Below are positions 50,940-63,068 of a stretch of 64,000 nucleotides of DNA, piece after piece. The first letter of the stretch is position 1; every line of letters begins with the position of its first letter. Position numbers and translations under genes: made by a program. The notes beneath the pieces were generated by a model. That model was not told where the DNA came from. It did not search any database and was given only the letters and a program-made list of their open reading frames with translations. The DNA is taken from contig NZ_RQHT01000014.1 of assembly GCF_004770905.1 (NCBI RefSeq), positions 1 to 64,000 of the forward strand, read 5' to 3'. Source of the DNA: Leptospira bandrabouensis (GTDB lineage Bacteria > Spirochaetota > Leptospiria > Leptospirales > Leptospiraceae).

Positions 50940-52438
50940 TTCATACTTCCCGTTTTTAAGAATTGAACATGCCAAGAAAGTGCTCTTTCTAAATCGTGAG
51001 GTGTATGTTTTCCTTTTGAAACGCGAAGGGCATTTTCATAATATTCACGAAGTTTATCTCGGTAAATGGGATGAGCACAGTTATTAATAATGAGTTCTGC
51101 TCTTTTTTTAGGAGGACAACCCCTAAGATCAGCTAACCCTTGTTCTGTTACAAATATCATAGTTGAATGTTCATTATGATCTGTATGTGATACCATTGGG
51201 ACCACTGCAGAAATATTTCCGTCTTTGGCAAGCGATGGTGTCATAAAAATACATAAATGGGAATTTCGAGTAAAATCACCCGATCCACCAATTCCATTCA
51301 TCATTGATGTTCCCATTACATGAGTGGAATTTACGTTTCCATAAATATCAACTTCGATTGCCGTATTCATAGCAATGAGTCCCATACGTCGAATCACTTC
51401 TGGATGGTTTGATATTTCTTGCGGACGAATGATAAACTTAGATTTCCATTCTGATATGTTTTCGTGGAATCTCCGCAGGCCTGCATCTGAAAAAGTCAAC
51501 GCAGAGGTAGATGCAATTTCTAATTTGCCTGCATCAATCAAATCAAATACAGAATCCTGAACTACTTCTGTATACATTTGTATCGAGTGGAAGTTTGGAT
51601 CTTTCGCCATACTAGAAAGAACTGCGTTTGCGATATTCCCTACTCCATTTTGAAATGGAAGATATTCTTTAGGAATTCTTCCTTTTTTAATTTCATGTTG
51701 GATGAACGACAATACGTGAGCGGCAATGTTTTGACAATCTTCATCAGGAGTTTTAAAAACCGTAGAGGCATCTGGTTTACTAGATCGAACAATCCCTTTG
51801 ATTTTATCAGGTGGGACTTGAATGTACGGTAATCCAATACGATCCCCAGGTGTAAGAATATTAATAGGAAGTCCTTTTTCATGATGGTTGGGAAGATATA
51901 CATCATGATAACCTTTTAACTCTAACGGATGAGTATCTGTTAATTCAATATAAACTGATTCTGCATTTTGAATGTAAGTGGCACTCATCCCTGAAGAAGT
52001 AGAAAGATAAATTTTTCCATCTGTGGTTACGTCAATTGCTTCTACAATAGCGGCATCAATTTTTGGTAAAATTCCATGTTCGATGTATTTTACAACATGA
52101 GATAAATGCATATCGATGAAATCAGTTTCACCTTGGTTGATAAGATTACGCAGATGCGAATTCGATTGGTATGGAATTCTTAATTTTAGTGCACCCGTTT
52201 TTGCTAATGCACCATCCAATTCCTCACCAGTGGAAGCACCGGCATATAAATTAATAGAGAACTCTTTGCCTAATTTTTTTTCTTCTTCAATTCGTTTGGC
52301 AAAGGCTACTGGAATGAGTTTAGGGTATCCAGCCGGTGTAAATCCAGAACATCCTAGAGTGACATGTTGGGGGAGAAGTGCTGCCACTTCTTCTGCTGTT
52401 TTAATTTTTTGTTCAATTAAAGGGTTTGTAACGGCCAT
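50936..52438 (-). CDS. Acetyl-CoA hydrolase/transferase (succinate:CoA transferase-like)
   Basis: 500 residues from the ATG at 52438, with GAAGAGAA upstream. The frame extends to 52498 without a good start. It matches class I CoA transferases of the Cat1/Ach1/AarC type: GCSGFTPAGYPK near the N-terminus, GIGGSGDFTRNS and a C-terminal FVTEQGLADLRGC, where the acyl-CoA-binding loop resides. These move CoA between acetate, succinate and related acids. The downstream gene overlaps it, so the two are coupled. Cytoplasmic. Confidence 0.9.
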   Translation of the reverse strand: MAVTNPLIEQKIKTAEEVAALLPQHVTLGCSGFTPAGYPKLIPVAFAKRIEEEKKLGKEFSINLYAGASTGEELDGALAKTGALKLRIPYQSNSHLRNLINQGETDFIDMHLSHVVKYIEHGILPKIDAAIVEAIDVTTDGKIYLSTSSGMSATYIQNAESVYIELTDTHPLELKGYHDVYLPNHHEKGLPINILTPGDRIGLPYIQVPPDKIKGIVRSSKPDASTVFKTPDEDCQNIAAHVLSFIQHEIKKGRIPKEYLPFQNGVGNIANAVLSSMAKDPNFHSIQMYTEVVQDSVFDLIDAGKLEIASTSALTFSDAGLRRFHENISEWKSKFIIRPQEISNHPEVIRRMGLIAMNTAIEVDIYGNVNSTHVMGTSMMNGIGGSGDFTRNSHLCIFMTPSLAKDGNISAVVPMVSHTDHNEHSTMIFVTEQGLADLRGCPPKKRAELIINNCAHPIYRDKLREYYENALRVSKGKHTPHDLERALSWHVQFLKTGSMK

Positions 52439-52509
52439 AATTTTAAATTCTCTTCTTTGACCAAAGATAAAGAGATTGCCTAAAAATAAAAAGTCCAAAT
52501 TCTGAACGT

Positions 52510-52920
52510 ATGGATTTTCTCTTATATCTGTATTGTTTGCTATTTGGAATCATTCTGGTTGCGCCTTTTTTAGTCTTTTATTACAGATTCCGACTGGATG
52601 AATCACCCTTTGGTAAAGATGAAGGAGCTTATCTAAAACCTCTTACAGAAAAGAAAAACAATTTGTTAGATTCACTGAAAGACATTCGTTCCGACTTTGA
52701 TTCGGGCAAATTGACAGAGGAAGAATTCCAAACCCAATCCCTTCCTTATATTGAAGCTTTGGATTCTTTAGAAGCAGAACTTAAAGAAAAAAAGGCAAAT
52801 GTGGCAACTCTCCCCACTCCCAAAATCAACGAAAATTGGACTTGTGCTAACTGCGGTTCGTTTGTTGCCGTTCCCGGTGCAAAATTCTGTCCTAATTGTG
52901 GAACAAGTCGTTTAGCTTAA
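52510..52920 (+). CDS. Membrane-anchored zinc-ribbon protein
   Basis: 136 residues. One N-terminal helix (about 3-24), then a coiled charged region (EGAYLKPLTEKKNNLLDSLKDIRSDFDSGKLTEEEF) resembling the CcmI-like 'short domain', and a C-terminal zinc ribbon with CANC and CPNC. The plan is common among small bacterial membrane proteins. The function is unknown, and a part in envelope assembly is possible. It is divergent from the CoA transferase gene and ends nine bases before the convergent ABC gene. Confidence 0.8.
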   Translation: MDFLLYLYCLLFGIILVAPFLVFYYRFRLDESPFGKDEGAYLKPLTEKKNNLLDSLKDIRSDFDSGKLTEEEFQTQSLPYIEALDSLEAELKEKKANVATLPTPKINENWTCANCGSFVAVPGAKFCPNCGTSRLA

Positions 52921-52928
52921 AAAAGTTA

Positions 52929-54815
52929 TCATTTATTAGAACCTGAAAACTGCATATCATACAAACGTTTGTATTTAGAGTTTTGGTTTTTTAATAAATC
53001 AGTATGACTTCCACTTTCTACGATTTCACCGTTTTCTAAATAATAAATTGTGTCTGCAATTTTGACCGTAGATAAACGGTGAGCAATGATGATAACCGTT
53101 TTGTTTTCATACAACCTAACAAATGCTTGTTGAATCAGGCGCTCCGATTCTGTATCTAAAGCAGAAGTTGCCTCATCCAAAATCAATACTTCTGGGTTGG
53201 CAAGTAAAGTCCTTGCAATAGAAATCCTTTGTCTTTGACCACCCGACAACATCACTCCACGTTCTCCGACAATGGTATCATACCCTTCTTCAAAGGCTTC
53301 TATAAACTCAGAGGCGAAGGCATCTTCGGCTGCTCTTCTCACTTCTTCCTCAGATGCGTCCGGTTTTCCGAAAGCAATATTTTCACGAATCGAACCGTTA
53401 AATAAAAAGATATTTTGCGAAACCACACCGATACGTTGGCGTAAATTATCTAAACTGATATCTTTTGCGTTTACACCATCCCAAAAAATCCCACCTTCAC
53501 TGGGATCGATTAATCTTGGCAAAAGATCAACTAACGTTGATTTACCTGCTCCAGAAGAACCAACAATCGCAATGGTTCCGCCACGGGGCAAACTAAGATT
53601 GATATTCTTCAGTGCATAAATATCTGTATTAGGATATAAATAAGAAACGTTTTTATACTCAATGGACTTAGAAAGTGGACCTAAAGAATTTGGGACTTCC
53701 GGTTCCTTAATATCAACATCTCTTCCCAAAATTTCGAATACACGATCACTTGCAATGACAGAAGCTTGGATTAAATTCACAAGAATACTCATCTGTTTTA
53801 ACGGGCGCATCAAAAAAATCAAGGTTAGAAAAAAAGCAATGAACATCCCTTTTGAAAAACTTGCATCTTCTAATAAGTAAGCCCCTATTCCTAAAAAAAC
53901 CATAGTCACAACGGAACCAGATAACTCTGTCAAGGCGGGACCTATCTGGTGGTAAAAATGTGTTTTAAAAGTTTTATCTGAAAGGTTTTGGTTTACTTTA
54001 AAAAATCGGTCGGCTTCTTTATCTTCCATTGAAAATGCTCGGATCACTCGAATTCCAGAAATTACTTCCTGAAGATCCCCATTCAACTCAGATAGCTGTT
54101 CTTGTTGGTTTTTTGTGGTTCGTCTGATTCGATCAGCGAATGTACTGACAGGTCCCACAATCAGCGGAATTACAATAAATAATAAAAAAAACAATTTCCA
54201 ACTTAATACAAGTAAGATGATCAAATGAGTGACTATATAAAAGAAATCATTGATCGCATCTTTTAAGTCATTGGAAACGACTTTTCCAACAATATCCACG
54301 TCATTGATCACCCGACTCATAAGTACACCAGTCTTTTCACGATAGAACTCATTTAATGGTAATACTTGCAGTTTTTTATAGAGAGCTTGTCTAAGATCAC
54401 TGACAGCAAGTAGACCTGCTGAATTGACAAAGTAAACTGTTCCCGCAAGACATAGGAGTTTCAAAAAGTAAATAGGAAGGATGATTAAACAAAATAGATA
54501 TACAAGATCATCCGGTTTTTTATCTGCCAGTTCTTCGTTTGTTTTTTGTTTGAGATTGGCAAATTGCCATTCCCAGTATTTGAGTCCCTCGAGTTGGTTT
54601 GGTTTGTTGTATTCTGAAAGCAAGGTTTGGTCTTTTTTGGTAAGAGCAATTTGGAACTTGTAATTTTCACCAGTACCCAAGGAATCAAAAATAGGAATCA
54701 GAGACGTGAGGGAGGCCCCATTAAATATAGAAACAAATATAGACAGAAATATACCAATACTGAGTCTGTATTTGTATTTTGCCAAGTATGGCCAGAGTTT
54801 TCGGTAAATCTTCAC
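52929..54815 (-). CDS. MsbA-like ABC exporter (permease-ATPase half transporter)
   Basis: 628 residues. Six membrane helices fill the first 340 residues, with a periplasmic insert of about 50 residues after helix 1. The ATPase has Walker A GSSGAGKST, the Q loop VVSQNIFLF, the signature LSGGQRQR, Walker B EVLILDEATS and the H loop AHRLS. It probably flips a lipid or lipid-linked sugar across the inner membrane as a homodimer. The start is a GTG at 54815, only three bases from the start of the divergent lipoprotein gene, so regulatory sites must lie inside one of the two coding regions. Confidence 0.92.
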   Translation of the reverse strand: MKIYRKLWPYLAKYKYRLSIGIFLSIFVSIFNGASLTSLIPIFDSLGTGENYKFQIALTKKDQTLLSEYNKPNQLEGLKYWEWQFANLKQKTNEELADKKPDDLVYLFCLIILPIYFLKLLCLAGTVYFVNSAGLLAVSDLRQALYKKLQVLPLNEFYREKTGVLMSRVINDVDIVGKVVSNDLKDAINDFFYIVTHLIILLVLSWKLFFLLFIVIPLIVGPVSTFADRIRRTTKNQQEQLSELNGDLQEVISGIRVIRAFSMEDKEADRFFKVNQNLSDKTFKTHFYHQIGPALTELSGSVVTMVFLGIGAYLLEDASFSKGMFIAFFLTLIFLMRPLKQMSILVNLIQASVIASDRVFEILGRDVDIKEPEVPNSLGPLSKSIEYKNVSYLYPNTDIYALKNINLSLPRGGTIAIVGSSGAGKSTLVDLLPRLIDPSEGGIFWDGVNAKDISLDNLRQRIGVVSQNIFLFNGSIRENIAFGKPDASEEEVRRAAEDAFASEFIEAFEEGYDTIVGERGVMLSGGQRQRISIARTLLANPEVLILDEATSALDTESERLIQQAFVRLYENKTVIIIAHRLSTVKIADTIYYLENGEIVESGSHTDLLKNQNSKYKRLYDMQFSGSNK

Positions 54816-54817
54816 GT

Positions 54818-56242
54818 ATGAGAACCTTATCCCTTGTTTTCTTTCTCTTGTCCCTCACTTTTTGCCAAAAGGAAACTCCCCATTTTGACTTAAAAATTGC
54901 TCTTCCCTCTGATCCGGCACATTTGGATCCCCTTTTCCTGACTGATTTGTCAGGTCAAAAATTAGCAAAGTTCCTCCACCAAGGATTATTTACTCGAGAG
55001 AAAAATGGTTTTCTTTCTCCATGGATTCTTTCTTACAAAAAACTTCCACACGCAAAAAATGAAGTCTGGCGCTTCCAACTGCATTCCCATGCACCGAGTC
55101 TTTCCGATATCGAATACAGTTTATCCCGTTTAATTTTTGAATCCTATCCGAGAAAAGGGGATTACCAATTCTTAATTTCTGTTCGTTTGTTTAAAGAAAA
55201 CCAAATCGATTTAGAATTCAAACCAGGTACCAAAGAAACAGAGTGGAAAGAAAAACTCAGTTTGCCTTTTGCTTCCATCATTGGAAAAGAGGAATGGAAA
55301 AAGGGAATTTTAAAGTCTTACGGAAAATACAAACTCAGCACTTGGAAAAAAAATGAATTTTTAGACTTAGAGTTACAAAGCAAAACAGATCTTGAGTTTC
55401 CTAAAAAAATTCGATTTTTAATTTTACCACAATCCTCCACTTCTTTATTTTTATACAAAAAACACCAATTAGATGCATTCAAACTTACAGACTTTCTACT
55501 TTCCTTACCCGAAGCTAATTCTGAATTCACTCTGACAAAAAGAGGAAGGTCTGTTCAGTATGTGGCAATCAACCAAAACAATCCATGTTTTGATATTCAT
55601 TTTCGTAAAGCGCTCAATTTAGCAATCCCCCGCGAAATGATCATTCAGAAATTATTAGAAAACCATGCAGATTTCACTTATGGACCTGTTCCTTTTACCT
55701 ACATGGAAGGAATATCAAAGTTTCAAGTTATCCCAAAAGAAACTTATGATCCAAAACTGGCGATAGAGGAACTAAAAAGATCCACTTGTTTTTCAAAACT
55801 GAAAACGACAAAATTAGAATTTAGAATGCGAGGTGATGATGAAAACCAAGCAAAAGGGAGAGCCATCAAACAGGCATTAGAGGAAATAGGACTAAAGATC
55901 CAAATCAAACCAATTGAGAAAGCTCCCTTATATAAAGAAAATGGAGAAGGCAAAGGAGACCTTACATTACTCACTTGGTATTCCGATTTTGATTCGGTTT
56001 GGAATTTTTTAGATCCACTCTTTCATCCGAACAAAGTTGGTAATGGAGGGAACCGCTCTTTCTATAAAAATGCGGAGGTAGGTAAAATTCTGGACCAACC
56101 TTTTAAAAATGATAAGGATGCCCTTCAAGTTATTGAAAGAATTCGCGAAGACAAACCTTGGATTTTTCTTTGGTCCATCCAGGAAAACTATTTAGTATCT
56201 AAGGATTTTCTTCGTTATACCGCACTCGTCGATTTTCTATAA
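54818..56242 (+). CDS. Oligopeptide-binding-like lipoprotein (family 5 SBP)
   Basis: 474 residues from the ATG at 54818, which gives a lipoprotein signal (MRTLSLVFFLLSLTFC). An ATG at 54788 would also keep the signal. The mature protein resembles DppA/OppA solute-binding proteins (LPSDPAHLDPLFLTDLSGQKLAKFLHQGLF, RKALNLAIPREMIIQKLL, FHPNKVGNGGNRSFYKNAEV). No permease or ATPase gene is beside it, so it is an orphan, perhaps serving a transporter elsewhere. The 3' end overlaps the convergent PBP gene by 44 bases. Confidence 0.85.
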   Translation: MRTLSLVFFLLSLTFCQKETPHFDLKIALPSDPAHLDPLFLTDLSGQKLAKFLHQGLFTREKNGFLSPWILSYKKLPHAKNEVWRFQLHSHAPSLSDIEYSLSRLIFESYPRKGDYQFLISVRLFKENQIDLEFKPGTKETEWKEKLSLPFASIIGKEEWKKGILKSYGKYKLSTWKKNEFLDLELQSKTDLEFPKKIRFLILPQSSTSLFLYKKHQLDAFKLTDFLLSLPEANSEFTLTKRGRSVQYVAINQNNPCFDIHFRKALNLAIPREMIIQKLLENHADFTYGPVPFTYMEGISKFQVIPKETYDPKLAIEELKRSTCFSKLKTTKLEFRMRGDDENQAKGRAIKQALEEIGLKIQIKPIEKAPLYKENGEGKGDLTLLTWYSDFDSVWNFLDPLFHPNKVGNGGNRSFYKNAEVGKILDQPFKNDKDALQVIERIREDKPWIFLWSIQENYLVSKDFLRYTALVDFL

Positions 56243-58685
56243 CGGGAGGTTCCAATTCTACCGAATCCACAGCAGTTGGCCGAATTCGACTTCCTTGCAC
56301 ATCATAAGTAGAAATTTCTGAATCATCATCCTCAACCTCTTCTGGTTTGAGATTAACATTTTGATTTACAGGCTCTTGTTTTACAAAACCAGCTCTTTTC
56401 GGCGGTAAATCTCCAATATAATAGTACTGCGCATACAAAGGCACCTTACAGACGTAATCTGGATTTGGTTCAATGATAGTACCATCATCAGCACAAACAT
56501 CCACCTTTACAAAATCCCCTACAAAATTAGAAATCAACTGATTTCCCATTCCGAGTTTTGATTTTACGTTTTGTGTATAACGGTACCAAATCCCACCAGA
56601 AACCCCAGATCCTGAACCAGGGAAAGGTGCTCCTTCATCATGCCCCACCCAAACAACGGTTACATTTCTAGGAGTAAGTCCAGCAAACCATACATCACGA
56701 ACTCCTTTTAATCCTTTCCATCTTGAGGATTTAAGTTTGGGAGATTGAACAGTTCCTGTTTTTCCAGCGTATAAAAAAGGTTCTCCCTCTTTTCGCTTTA
56801 AAGTCATTGTTCCTTCCTCTGTAAGGACAGATTGTAAAGTATTGATAGCCATAGCACAAGCAACAGGATCTAATATTTGTTCTGCGGCCTCATTAGGAAC
56901 TGTGCTATAAAACTCGTTCCCATCTAAATCTGTAATTTTTAAAATTTTTCTAGGCGTGACTCGCCTTCCCCCATTCATAAGAGTTGCATACACCACAGAA
57001 AGTTCCATAGGACTCAGTTCCCCAGAACCAAGTGCTAACGATAAATTTCTTTGAAACCTAGCTTCTGCTTCTTCTTCAGGGATGGAAAGAATGGCACTTA
57101 GCTTTTGGATAAAATACGAAATCCCAATTTCATGTAATAATTTTACGGAGACTGTATTCACAGATTGTGCGAGTGCTTGTCTAACTGTTATCTCACCTTT
57201 ATAGCCCTTATACCAGTTCTTCGGTGAATAACCAGAGATGTCTAATTTTTCGTCTTTGATTTTTGAGGAAGGGTTTACGATTCTTTTTTCAAAGGCTAAT
57301 GCATAAACAAGAGCTTTGATCGTGGAACCAGGTTGCCTTCTTGCTTCTTCTGCACGATTGAATCGAAAAACATTTGAGATTTTATATCCACCAACTAATG
57401 CTTCAATATCTCCTGTTTCAGGATCAAGAGAAATCATTGATCCACTTAGTTGTGGTAAAATCGCCCTTGTTACTTCTGCTAAATCAGCTTTTCCTTTACT
57501 TTGATAATCTGATTCTTGTTTGGTGAGATCTGCTCTTACTGAATCAACACCAACACGTAAAGCTTCTTCAGCAAATCTTTGTTTTTCCAAATCTAAAGTT
57601 GTATATACAAGTAAACCTCGTTCTTCTAAATCTTCATTAGAAAATCGCTCTAATATAAATCTTCTGATTTCCGAATTAAAATCTGGAGCCAAGTTAACTC
57701 GAAAATCTTTGTCTGCACCATATTTTCCAATTTCACTCGAATATTTCGGATTTCCTTCTTCGTCTTTGGTTTCCTTGACTTTATAGATGGTTCTAAACTT
57801 TTTTAAATTAAGTTCAATGGAATCTGAGAACTTATGAGGAATCTCTTTTTGCGAGGGATGAAGCTCAGGATTCCTTGCCATATCGTATAACACACGTTTT
57901 TGTCTGGAAAGTGCGATTCCTAAGTTGCGAACAGGATTGTATACACTAGGAGCGGGGATAATTCCCACAAGTAAGGCTGCTTCTTCTGGACTTAGTTCTG
58001 AAGCCGGTTTTCGAAAATAATATCTAGCAGCTTCTTCAACACCAGTATTTCCTTCCCCCAAAAATATTTGGTTTAAATACATGGCCAAAATTTCTTCCTT
58101 AGAATATTGGCTCTCGATATAAAAAGTGCAATAAAGTTCAGTTAGTTTATTAAATAAATTACGTTTTCCTAAGTTTAAAGTTAGTTTTGCTAACTGTTGT
58201 GAGATGGTAGATCCACCTTGGGACAATCGAAATTGGATTAGATTTGTCACTACAGCACGACCAATGGCCGTATAGTTTAATCCAGAGTGGGAAAAAAATT
58301 CCCGATCCTCAGAAGAAAGAACGGCCCAAACAAGGACATTATGTTTTCCTAAATTGTCTGTTCGAATGGGCCTGAAGTTTCTCCTATAAAACTCTCCCAT
58401 AACTTTTCCACTGCGGTCCAAAATCTTAACTGACTTCGGTTGAAAACTATCATAAAAGTTAGAAACTTCGGATCTATATTTTTCTAGCGATTTATGGACA
58501 CGAGCTTCTTCGCCTGACCAAACCACATACGCCCCACCCAAAAAGAAAAAAGATAAAAAAACACCAAAAATAAACCCTAAAGTCAAAAAACGGACTCGCC
58601 TAACCCAAAAAAAGCGAACTAGATCTTTTAAGTGACCGTATAATACTTCCAAGATGAGAACAAAAGAATTGGATTGATGGTTCAT
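56199..58685 (-). CDS. Class A penicillin-binding protein (PBP1-like)
   Basis: 828 residues. One N-terminal membrane helix (about 30-55) is followed by a GT51 glycosyltransferase domain ([45 protein letters not shown]) and a transpeptidase domain with the active-site GSTIKAL, SVNTVS and AGKTGTV motifs. The C-terminus is a variable tail rich in Val, Asn and acidic residues. It polymerises and cross-links peptidoglycan. Its start overlaps the lon stop by four bases on the minus strand, an unusual pairing. Confidence 0.93.
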   Translation of the reverse strand: MNHQSNSFVLILEVLYGHLKDLVRFFWVRRVRFLTLGFIFGVFLSFFFLGGAYVVWSGEEARVHKSLEKYRSEVSNFYDSFQPKSVKILDRSGKVMGEFYRRNFRPIRTDNLGKHNVLVWAVLSSEDREFFSHSGLNYTAIGRAVVTNLIQFRLSQGGSTISQQLAKLTLNLGKRNLFNKLTELYCTFYIESQYSKEEILAMYLNQIFLGEGNTGVEEAARYYFRKPASELSPEEAALLVGIIPAPSVYNPVRNLGIALSRQKRVLYDMARNPELHPSQKEIPHKFSDSIELNLKKFRTIYKVKETKDEEGNPKYSSEIGKYGADKDFRVNLAPDFNSEIRRFILERFSNEDLEERGLLVYTTLDLEKQRFAEEALRVGVDSVRADLTKQESDYQSKGKADLAEVTRAILPQLSGSMISLDPETGDIEALVGGYKISNVFRFNRAEEARRQPGSTIKALVYALAFEKRIVNPSSKIKDEKLDISGYSPKNWYKGYKGEITVRQALAQSVNTVSVKLLHEIGISYFIQKLSAILSIPEEEAEARFQRNLSLALGSGELSPMELSVVYATLMNGGRRVTPRKILKITDLDGNEFYSTVPNEAAEQILDPVACAMAINTLQSVLTEEGTMTLKRKEGEPFLYAGKTGTVQSPKLKSSRWKGLKGVRDVWFAGLTPRNVTVVWVGHDEGAPFPGSGSGVSGGIWYRYTQNVKSKLGMGNQLISNFVGDFVKVDVCADDGTIIEPNPDYVCKVPLYAQYYYIGDLPPKRAGFVKQEPVNQNVNLKPEEVEDDDSEISTYDVQGSRIRPTAVDSVELEPPVIENRRVRYNEENP

Positions 58686-61054
58686 CTCTTTTTACCTTTG
58701 GATTTCGGAAAGACCAACTCTTCCACTTCTTCAAAACGAGTCACAGGATAAAAAGTTACACCCCTCTTTACATAATCAGGAATTTCTTGGAATGCCTTTT
58801 CGTTATCTTTAGGGAAAATGATTTTTTTTACACCCACACGTTTTGCAGCCACGATTTTTTCTCGTAATCCGCCAATAGCAAGCACTTCACCAGTTAACGT
58901 AAGTTCTCCGGTCATACCAAAACCAGGAGCAATCACACGATCTGTTACAAGTGATAAAAGTGCAGTAGCCATTGTAATCCCAGCACTAGGCCCATCTTTG
59001 GGAGTGGCACCATCTGGGACATGTAAGTGAATCGCTTTTTTCTCAAATAAACTATCATTGTTCACATAATTTTTAACAAACGATAATGCTATGTTTGCCG
59101 ACTCTTCCATCATTTTTCCCATCTGACCGGTAAGTGTCAGTCCACCTTTACCTGGGATGAGGACTGCTTCGATCAGGAGTGTTGAACCTCCTGCATTAGT
59201 CCATGCAAGTCCCAGAGCCGTTCCAGGGACTTTTGGGATGGTCATTCGATCATCCACAAAAGGAGGGGGACCTAAGTATTCTACTAAATCTTTTTCTCGA
59301 ATTTCTTTGGAATACTTATCCTTTAACACTTGTTTTAAGGCAATTTTACGAACTAATTTATCGAAAGTTTTTTCAAGTCCACGTAATCCCGATTCTCTAG
59401 AATAAGAATTGATAAGGACCGATACTGTTTCCTTTTTCATGGAAAAGGAATCAGGATTTAATCCATTTTTTTCAAAGATTTTTTTCCAAAGATATTTTTG
59501 GAATATTTGTACCTTTTCTTCTGTGATATATCCAGAAAGTTGAATGACTTCCATACGATCGAGTAAAACTCGAGGAATTGGTTCAAATGTGTTTGCAGTT
59601 GCTATGAAAAGTACATCAGATAAATCAAACGGCAAATCTAAATAATGATCTCTAAAATTGGAATTTTGTTCAGGATCTAAAACTTCGAGTAAGGCTGCTT
59701 GTGGATCTCCTTGGTATCCTTGCGACATCTTATCAATTTCATCTAAAAGAATCACAGTGTCTCTTTCTTTTGTAATTTTTAATGCGCTGATCAGTTTACC
59801 AGGCATGGCACCAATATAAGTTCGCCTATGTCCTTTGATTTCAGCCTCATCTCTGACTCCACCCACAGAAAAACGATAAAATTTACGACCCAAAGCTTCT
59901 GCCACTGACTTAGCAATGGAAGTTTTACCCACACCAGGTGGGCCCACCAAACAAAGAATCGATCCTTTACTTTTTGGATTTAATTTATGTACTGCTAAAA
60001 ATTCTAAAATTCTTTCTTTCACATCTTCTAATTTGTGATGATCCCGATTGAGAATTTTTTTGGCATGAAGTAGATTTACATCTTTTTCGGCAGGTTTTTC
60101 CCAAGGAAGTGCATCTACCAAATCTAAATAATTTCGAATGACATTATAATCACTGGAGATAGGATCTGAATTTTTAAACTTATCAATTTCCCTTTCTATT
60201 TCTACGATAATTTCTTCAGCCACCGGGATGGCCTTCAATCGCTCCAAAAGTTTGTCGTATTTGATTTCGGTTTTATCTTCTCCGACCCCTAACTCTTGTT
60301 GGATGGCCTTTAGCTGTTCTCTGAGAAAAAATTGGCGTTGTTGGTTATCTATTTTGTCGTTAATTTGTTCTTGGATTTTTTTCTGGAGAACTACCAACTC
60401 TATTTCTTTTTTTAAGAATAATAAAACCTTTTCTAAACGATCGTTGATCTGAATCGCTTCAATGACAGATTGGTATTCTTCTTTTTCTAAGTTTAGAATC
60501 GAACAAACAAAATCAGCCATTTTTGCTGGTTCATTCACATTCATCATAGTCAGTTTCATATCTTCCGTAAACAGAGGATTGTTTTGCGCGAGTTCTTTGG
60601 TCAAAATAAGTAAGGTTCTCATCAGAGCCTTGATATTATTTTTACTAGTACCCAACTCCTCTTCCGGATAACTTACATTAGCTATCAATGCGGGCTCTTT
60701 TGTATGAATGGAATTGATTTTAAATCTTTGAATGGTATTTACTAAAATATTCATTCCACCATCGGGTAGATTGATTTTTTTCAAAATTCGAGCCACCACA
60801 CCGATTTGGAATATATTATCTTCCGAAGGAAGGTCAGACTCATCTTCTTTTAAAAGGATAAGTCCCAAAAACCCAGCTCCTTTGGATGACTCTTCAATGG
60901 ATTGAATGAATCTACCGGGTGGAACAATTAAAGGTGTGATGATTCCTGGAAATACTGGTCTTACCTTAATGGGGAGAAGAAAAATTTGTTTAGGAAGAGA
61001 GTCTTCCATTCTCGCCAGTTTTGTTGAGTTTTCCCAAAATTCATTTGTTTCCAA
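58682..61054 (-). CDS. lon: ATP-dependent protease Lon
   Basis: 790 residues. An N-terminal LON substrate domain (about 20-225), a coiled connector, an AAA+ module (Walker [10 protein letters not shown], Walker [11 protein letters not shown]) and a serine-lysine protease domain with KDGPSAGIT and a later lysine in REKIVAAKR. It degrades damaged and regulatory proteins in the cytoplasm. Length is normal. It lies between uvrB and the PBP gene on the minus strand, with 13 bases to uvrB. Confidence 0.96.
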   Translation of the reverse strand: METNEFWENSTKLARMEDSLPKQIFLLPIKVRPVFPGIITPLIVPPGRFIQSIEESSKGAGFLGLILLKEDESDLPSEDNIFQIGVVARILKKINLPDGGMNILVNTIQRFKINSIHTKEPALIANVSYPEEELGTSKNNIKALMRTLLILTKELAQNNPLFTEDMKLTMMNVNEPAKMADFVCSILNLEKEEYQSVIEAIQINDRLEKVLLFLKKEIELVVLQKKIQEQINDKIDNQQRQFFLREQLKAIQQELGVGEDKTEIKYDKLLERLKAIPVAEEIIVEIEREIDKFKNSDPISSDYNVIRNYLDLVDALPWEKPAEKDVNLLHAKKILNRDHHKLEDVKERILEFLAVHKLNPKSKGSILCLVGPPGVGKTSIAKSVAEALGRKFYRFSVGGVRDEAEIKGHRRTYIGAMPGKLISALKITKERDTVILLDEIDKMSQGYQGDPQAALLEVLDPEQNSNFRDHYLDLPFDLSDVLFIATANTFEPIPRVLLDRMEVIQLSGYITEEKVQIFQKYLWKKIFEKNGLNPDSFSMKKETVSVLINSYSRESGLRGLEKTFDKLVRKIALKQVLKDKYSKEIREKDLVEYLGPPPFVDDRMTIPKVPGTALGLAWTNAGGSTLLIEAVLIPGKGGLTLTGQMGKMMEESANIALSFVKNYVNNDSLFEKKAIHLHVPDGATPKDGPSAGITMATALLSLVTDRVIAPGFGMTGELTLTGEVLAIGGLREKIVAAKRVGVKKIIFPKDNEKAFQEIPDYVKRGVTFYPVTRFEEVEELVFPKSKGKKR

Positions 61055-61067
61055 TCAAAATCCTACC

Positions 61068-63062
61068 TTATGACTCTATTTTATCGGGCCCGAGTGCTAA
61101 CATCTTATCTCGAAACATGGCCGCTTTTTCAAAATCCAAATCCGAAGCATAACGCAACATTTCTCTTTTTAAAGCATCGCGTAACTTGTCTTTGGTTTTA
61201 TATTTCTTCAAGGTAAATTCTTTTTCCATTTCCTTGAGTGCTTCTTCTTTGCTATCCTCTTCCGCCATTTCCCGTGGGAGGATATCATGAATTTCTTTAA
61301 TGATACTCTGAGGAGTGATCCCCATGGCCGTATTATGTGCTTCCTGGATTAGACGACGGCGTTCCGTTTCACTGATTGCTTTTTTCATGGAATCAGTCAT
61401 TCGGTCTGCATACAAAATGGCCTTCCCATTTACGTTCCTTGCGGCACGTCCAATGGTCTGGATCAGGGATTTATAATTTCGTAAAAAACCTTCTTTGTCA
61501 GCATCTAAAATGGCAACAAGGGAAACTTCCGGAATATCCAATCCTTCTCGGAGTAAGTTAATTCCCACGATACAATCATAAACACCCTTACGCAAATCCC
61601 TGATAATCTCTGTTCGTTCGATGGTATCAATTTCCGAATGTAGGTAAGCAATTTTTAATCCCACTTCCTTATAATAGTCAGTTAAATCCTCCGACATTTT
61701 TTTGGTCAGTGTGGTGATAAGAATACGTTCTTTTTTTTCAATACGAAGTCGGATTTCGTTTAACAGATCTTCAATTTGGTTTGTGGTGGGACGAACTTCC
61801 ACAACTGGATCCAGTAGGCCCGTCGGTCGAATGATTTGTTCAATGACCGCTTCACTTTTATCAATTTCTTTTTGGTCCGGAGTGGCTGAAACATACAAAG
61901 TCATCGGAGTTAAGGTTTCAAATTCCTCAAAATTCAGTGGACGGTTATCAAGAGCACTAGGAAGACGGAAACCAAAATCAACTAACGTCTGTTTTCTGGA
62001 TCTATCCCCCGCATACATCCCACCAATTTGTGGAAGGGTCACATGGGATTCATCTATGATGAGTAAAAAATCCATATTAGGAAAATAATCAAGTAAACAT
62101 GCGGGCCTTTCGCCTTCCTGTCTACCCGTTAGGTGGCGAGAGTAGTTTTCGATCCCACTACAATATCCCAGTTCCACAAGCATCTCCATATCATAATTGG
62201 TTCTGGATTCAATACGTTCTGCTTCGATATGTTTTCCTTGTTTTAGGAATTTTTCCTTTTGTTCCGCCATCTCAGTTTTAATTTTTTCGATAGCGTCTTT
62301 AATTTTGGGACCAGAAGTGATAAAGTGTTTAGCAGGATAAACCACCACTCGGTCTAGTTTCATTTTTACCTTTCCGGTGAGTGGATCAATTTTGGAAAGT
62401 CCATCAATTTCATCTCCAAATAGTTCAATCCGAATCCCTTCTTCTTGGTAAGAAGGCATAATTTCAATGGTATCCCCACGTACACGGAAATTACCACGGC
62501 TAAAGTCTATATCGTTTCTTGCATATTGGATATGGAGAAATTTTCGAATGATTTGGTCCCTATCAATTTTATCTCCGATGCGTAACATTACCACCGAATT
62601 CATATAATCTTCGGGAGAACCCAAACCATAAATACAAGATACAGAACTTACAATGATCACATCATCTCGTTCTAACAAACTGGAAGTTGCACGTAACCTA
62701 AGTTTGTCGATCTCTTCGTTCATCGACATATCTTTCTCTATAAATGTATCAGAGGAAGGCACATAGGCTTCTGGTTGGTAGTAGTCGTAATAAGAGACAA
62801 AATACTCTACAGCATTTTCAGGGAAAAATTCTTTAAACTCACGAAAGAGCTGGGCGGCAAGAGTTTTGTTATGTGACAAAATCAGAGTTGGTTTTTTGAC
62901 ACGAGTGATGACCTCTGCCATCGTAAAGGTTTTACCAGAACCTGTTACACCGACTAGGGTAATTTTATTTTTACCCTCACCGAAGGACTTTGCAATATCT
63001 TCAATTGCTTTGACCTGGTCTCCGGCAGCCTTAAAAGGAGAAACCATTTTGAAATTTGCCAT
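61068..63062 (-). CDS. uvrB: UvrB excision nuclease subunit
   Basis: 664 residues. The helicase-like core has Walker A VTGSGKTF, the damage-binding beta hairpin [12 protein letters not shown], and motifs [12 protein letters not shown] and [12 protein letters not shown]. The UVR motif at the end ([16 protein letters not shown]) contacts UvrC. It verifies lesions and directs incision in nucleotide excision repair. The RsbW-like gene ends six bases upstream, so the two are probably co-transcribed. No clear LexA-type box was identified. Confidence 0.97.
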   Translation of the reverse strand: MANFKMVSPFKAAGDQVKAIEDIAKSFGEGKNKITLVGVTGSGKTFTMAEVITRVKKPTLILSHNKTLAAQLFREFKEFFPENAVEYFVSYYDYYQPEAYVPSSDTFIEKDMSMNEEIDKLRLRATSSLLERDDVIIVSSVSCIYGLGSPEDYMNSVVMLRIGDKIDRDQIIRKFLHIQYARNDIDFSRGNFRVRGDTIEIMPSYQEEGIRIELFGDEIDGLSKIDPLTGKVKMKLDRVVVYPAKHFITSGPKIKDAIEKIKTEMAEQKEKFLKQGKHIEAERIESRTNYDMEMLVELGYCSGIENYSRHLTGRQEGERPACLLDYFPNMDFLLIIDESHVTLPQIGGMYAGDRSRKQTLVDFGFRLPSALDNRPLNFEEFETLTPMTLYVSATPDQKEIDKSEAVIEQIIRPTGLLDPVVEVRPTTNQIEDLLNEIRLRIEKKERILITTLTKKMSEDLTDYYKEVGLKIAYLHSEIDTIERTEIIRDLRKGVYDCIVGINLLREGLDIPEVSLVAILDADKEGFLRNYKSLIQTIGRAARNVNGKAILYADRMTDSMKKAISETERRRLIQEAHNTAMGITPQSIIKEIHDILPREMAEEDSKEEALKEMEKEFTLKKYKTKDKLRDALKREMLRYASDLDFEKAAMFRDKMLALGPDKIES

Positions 63063-63068
63063 AGGAAC

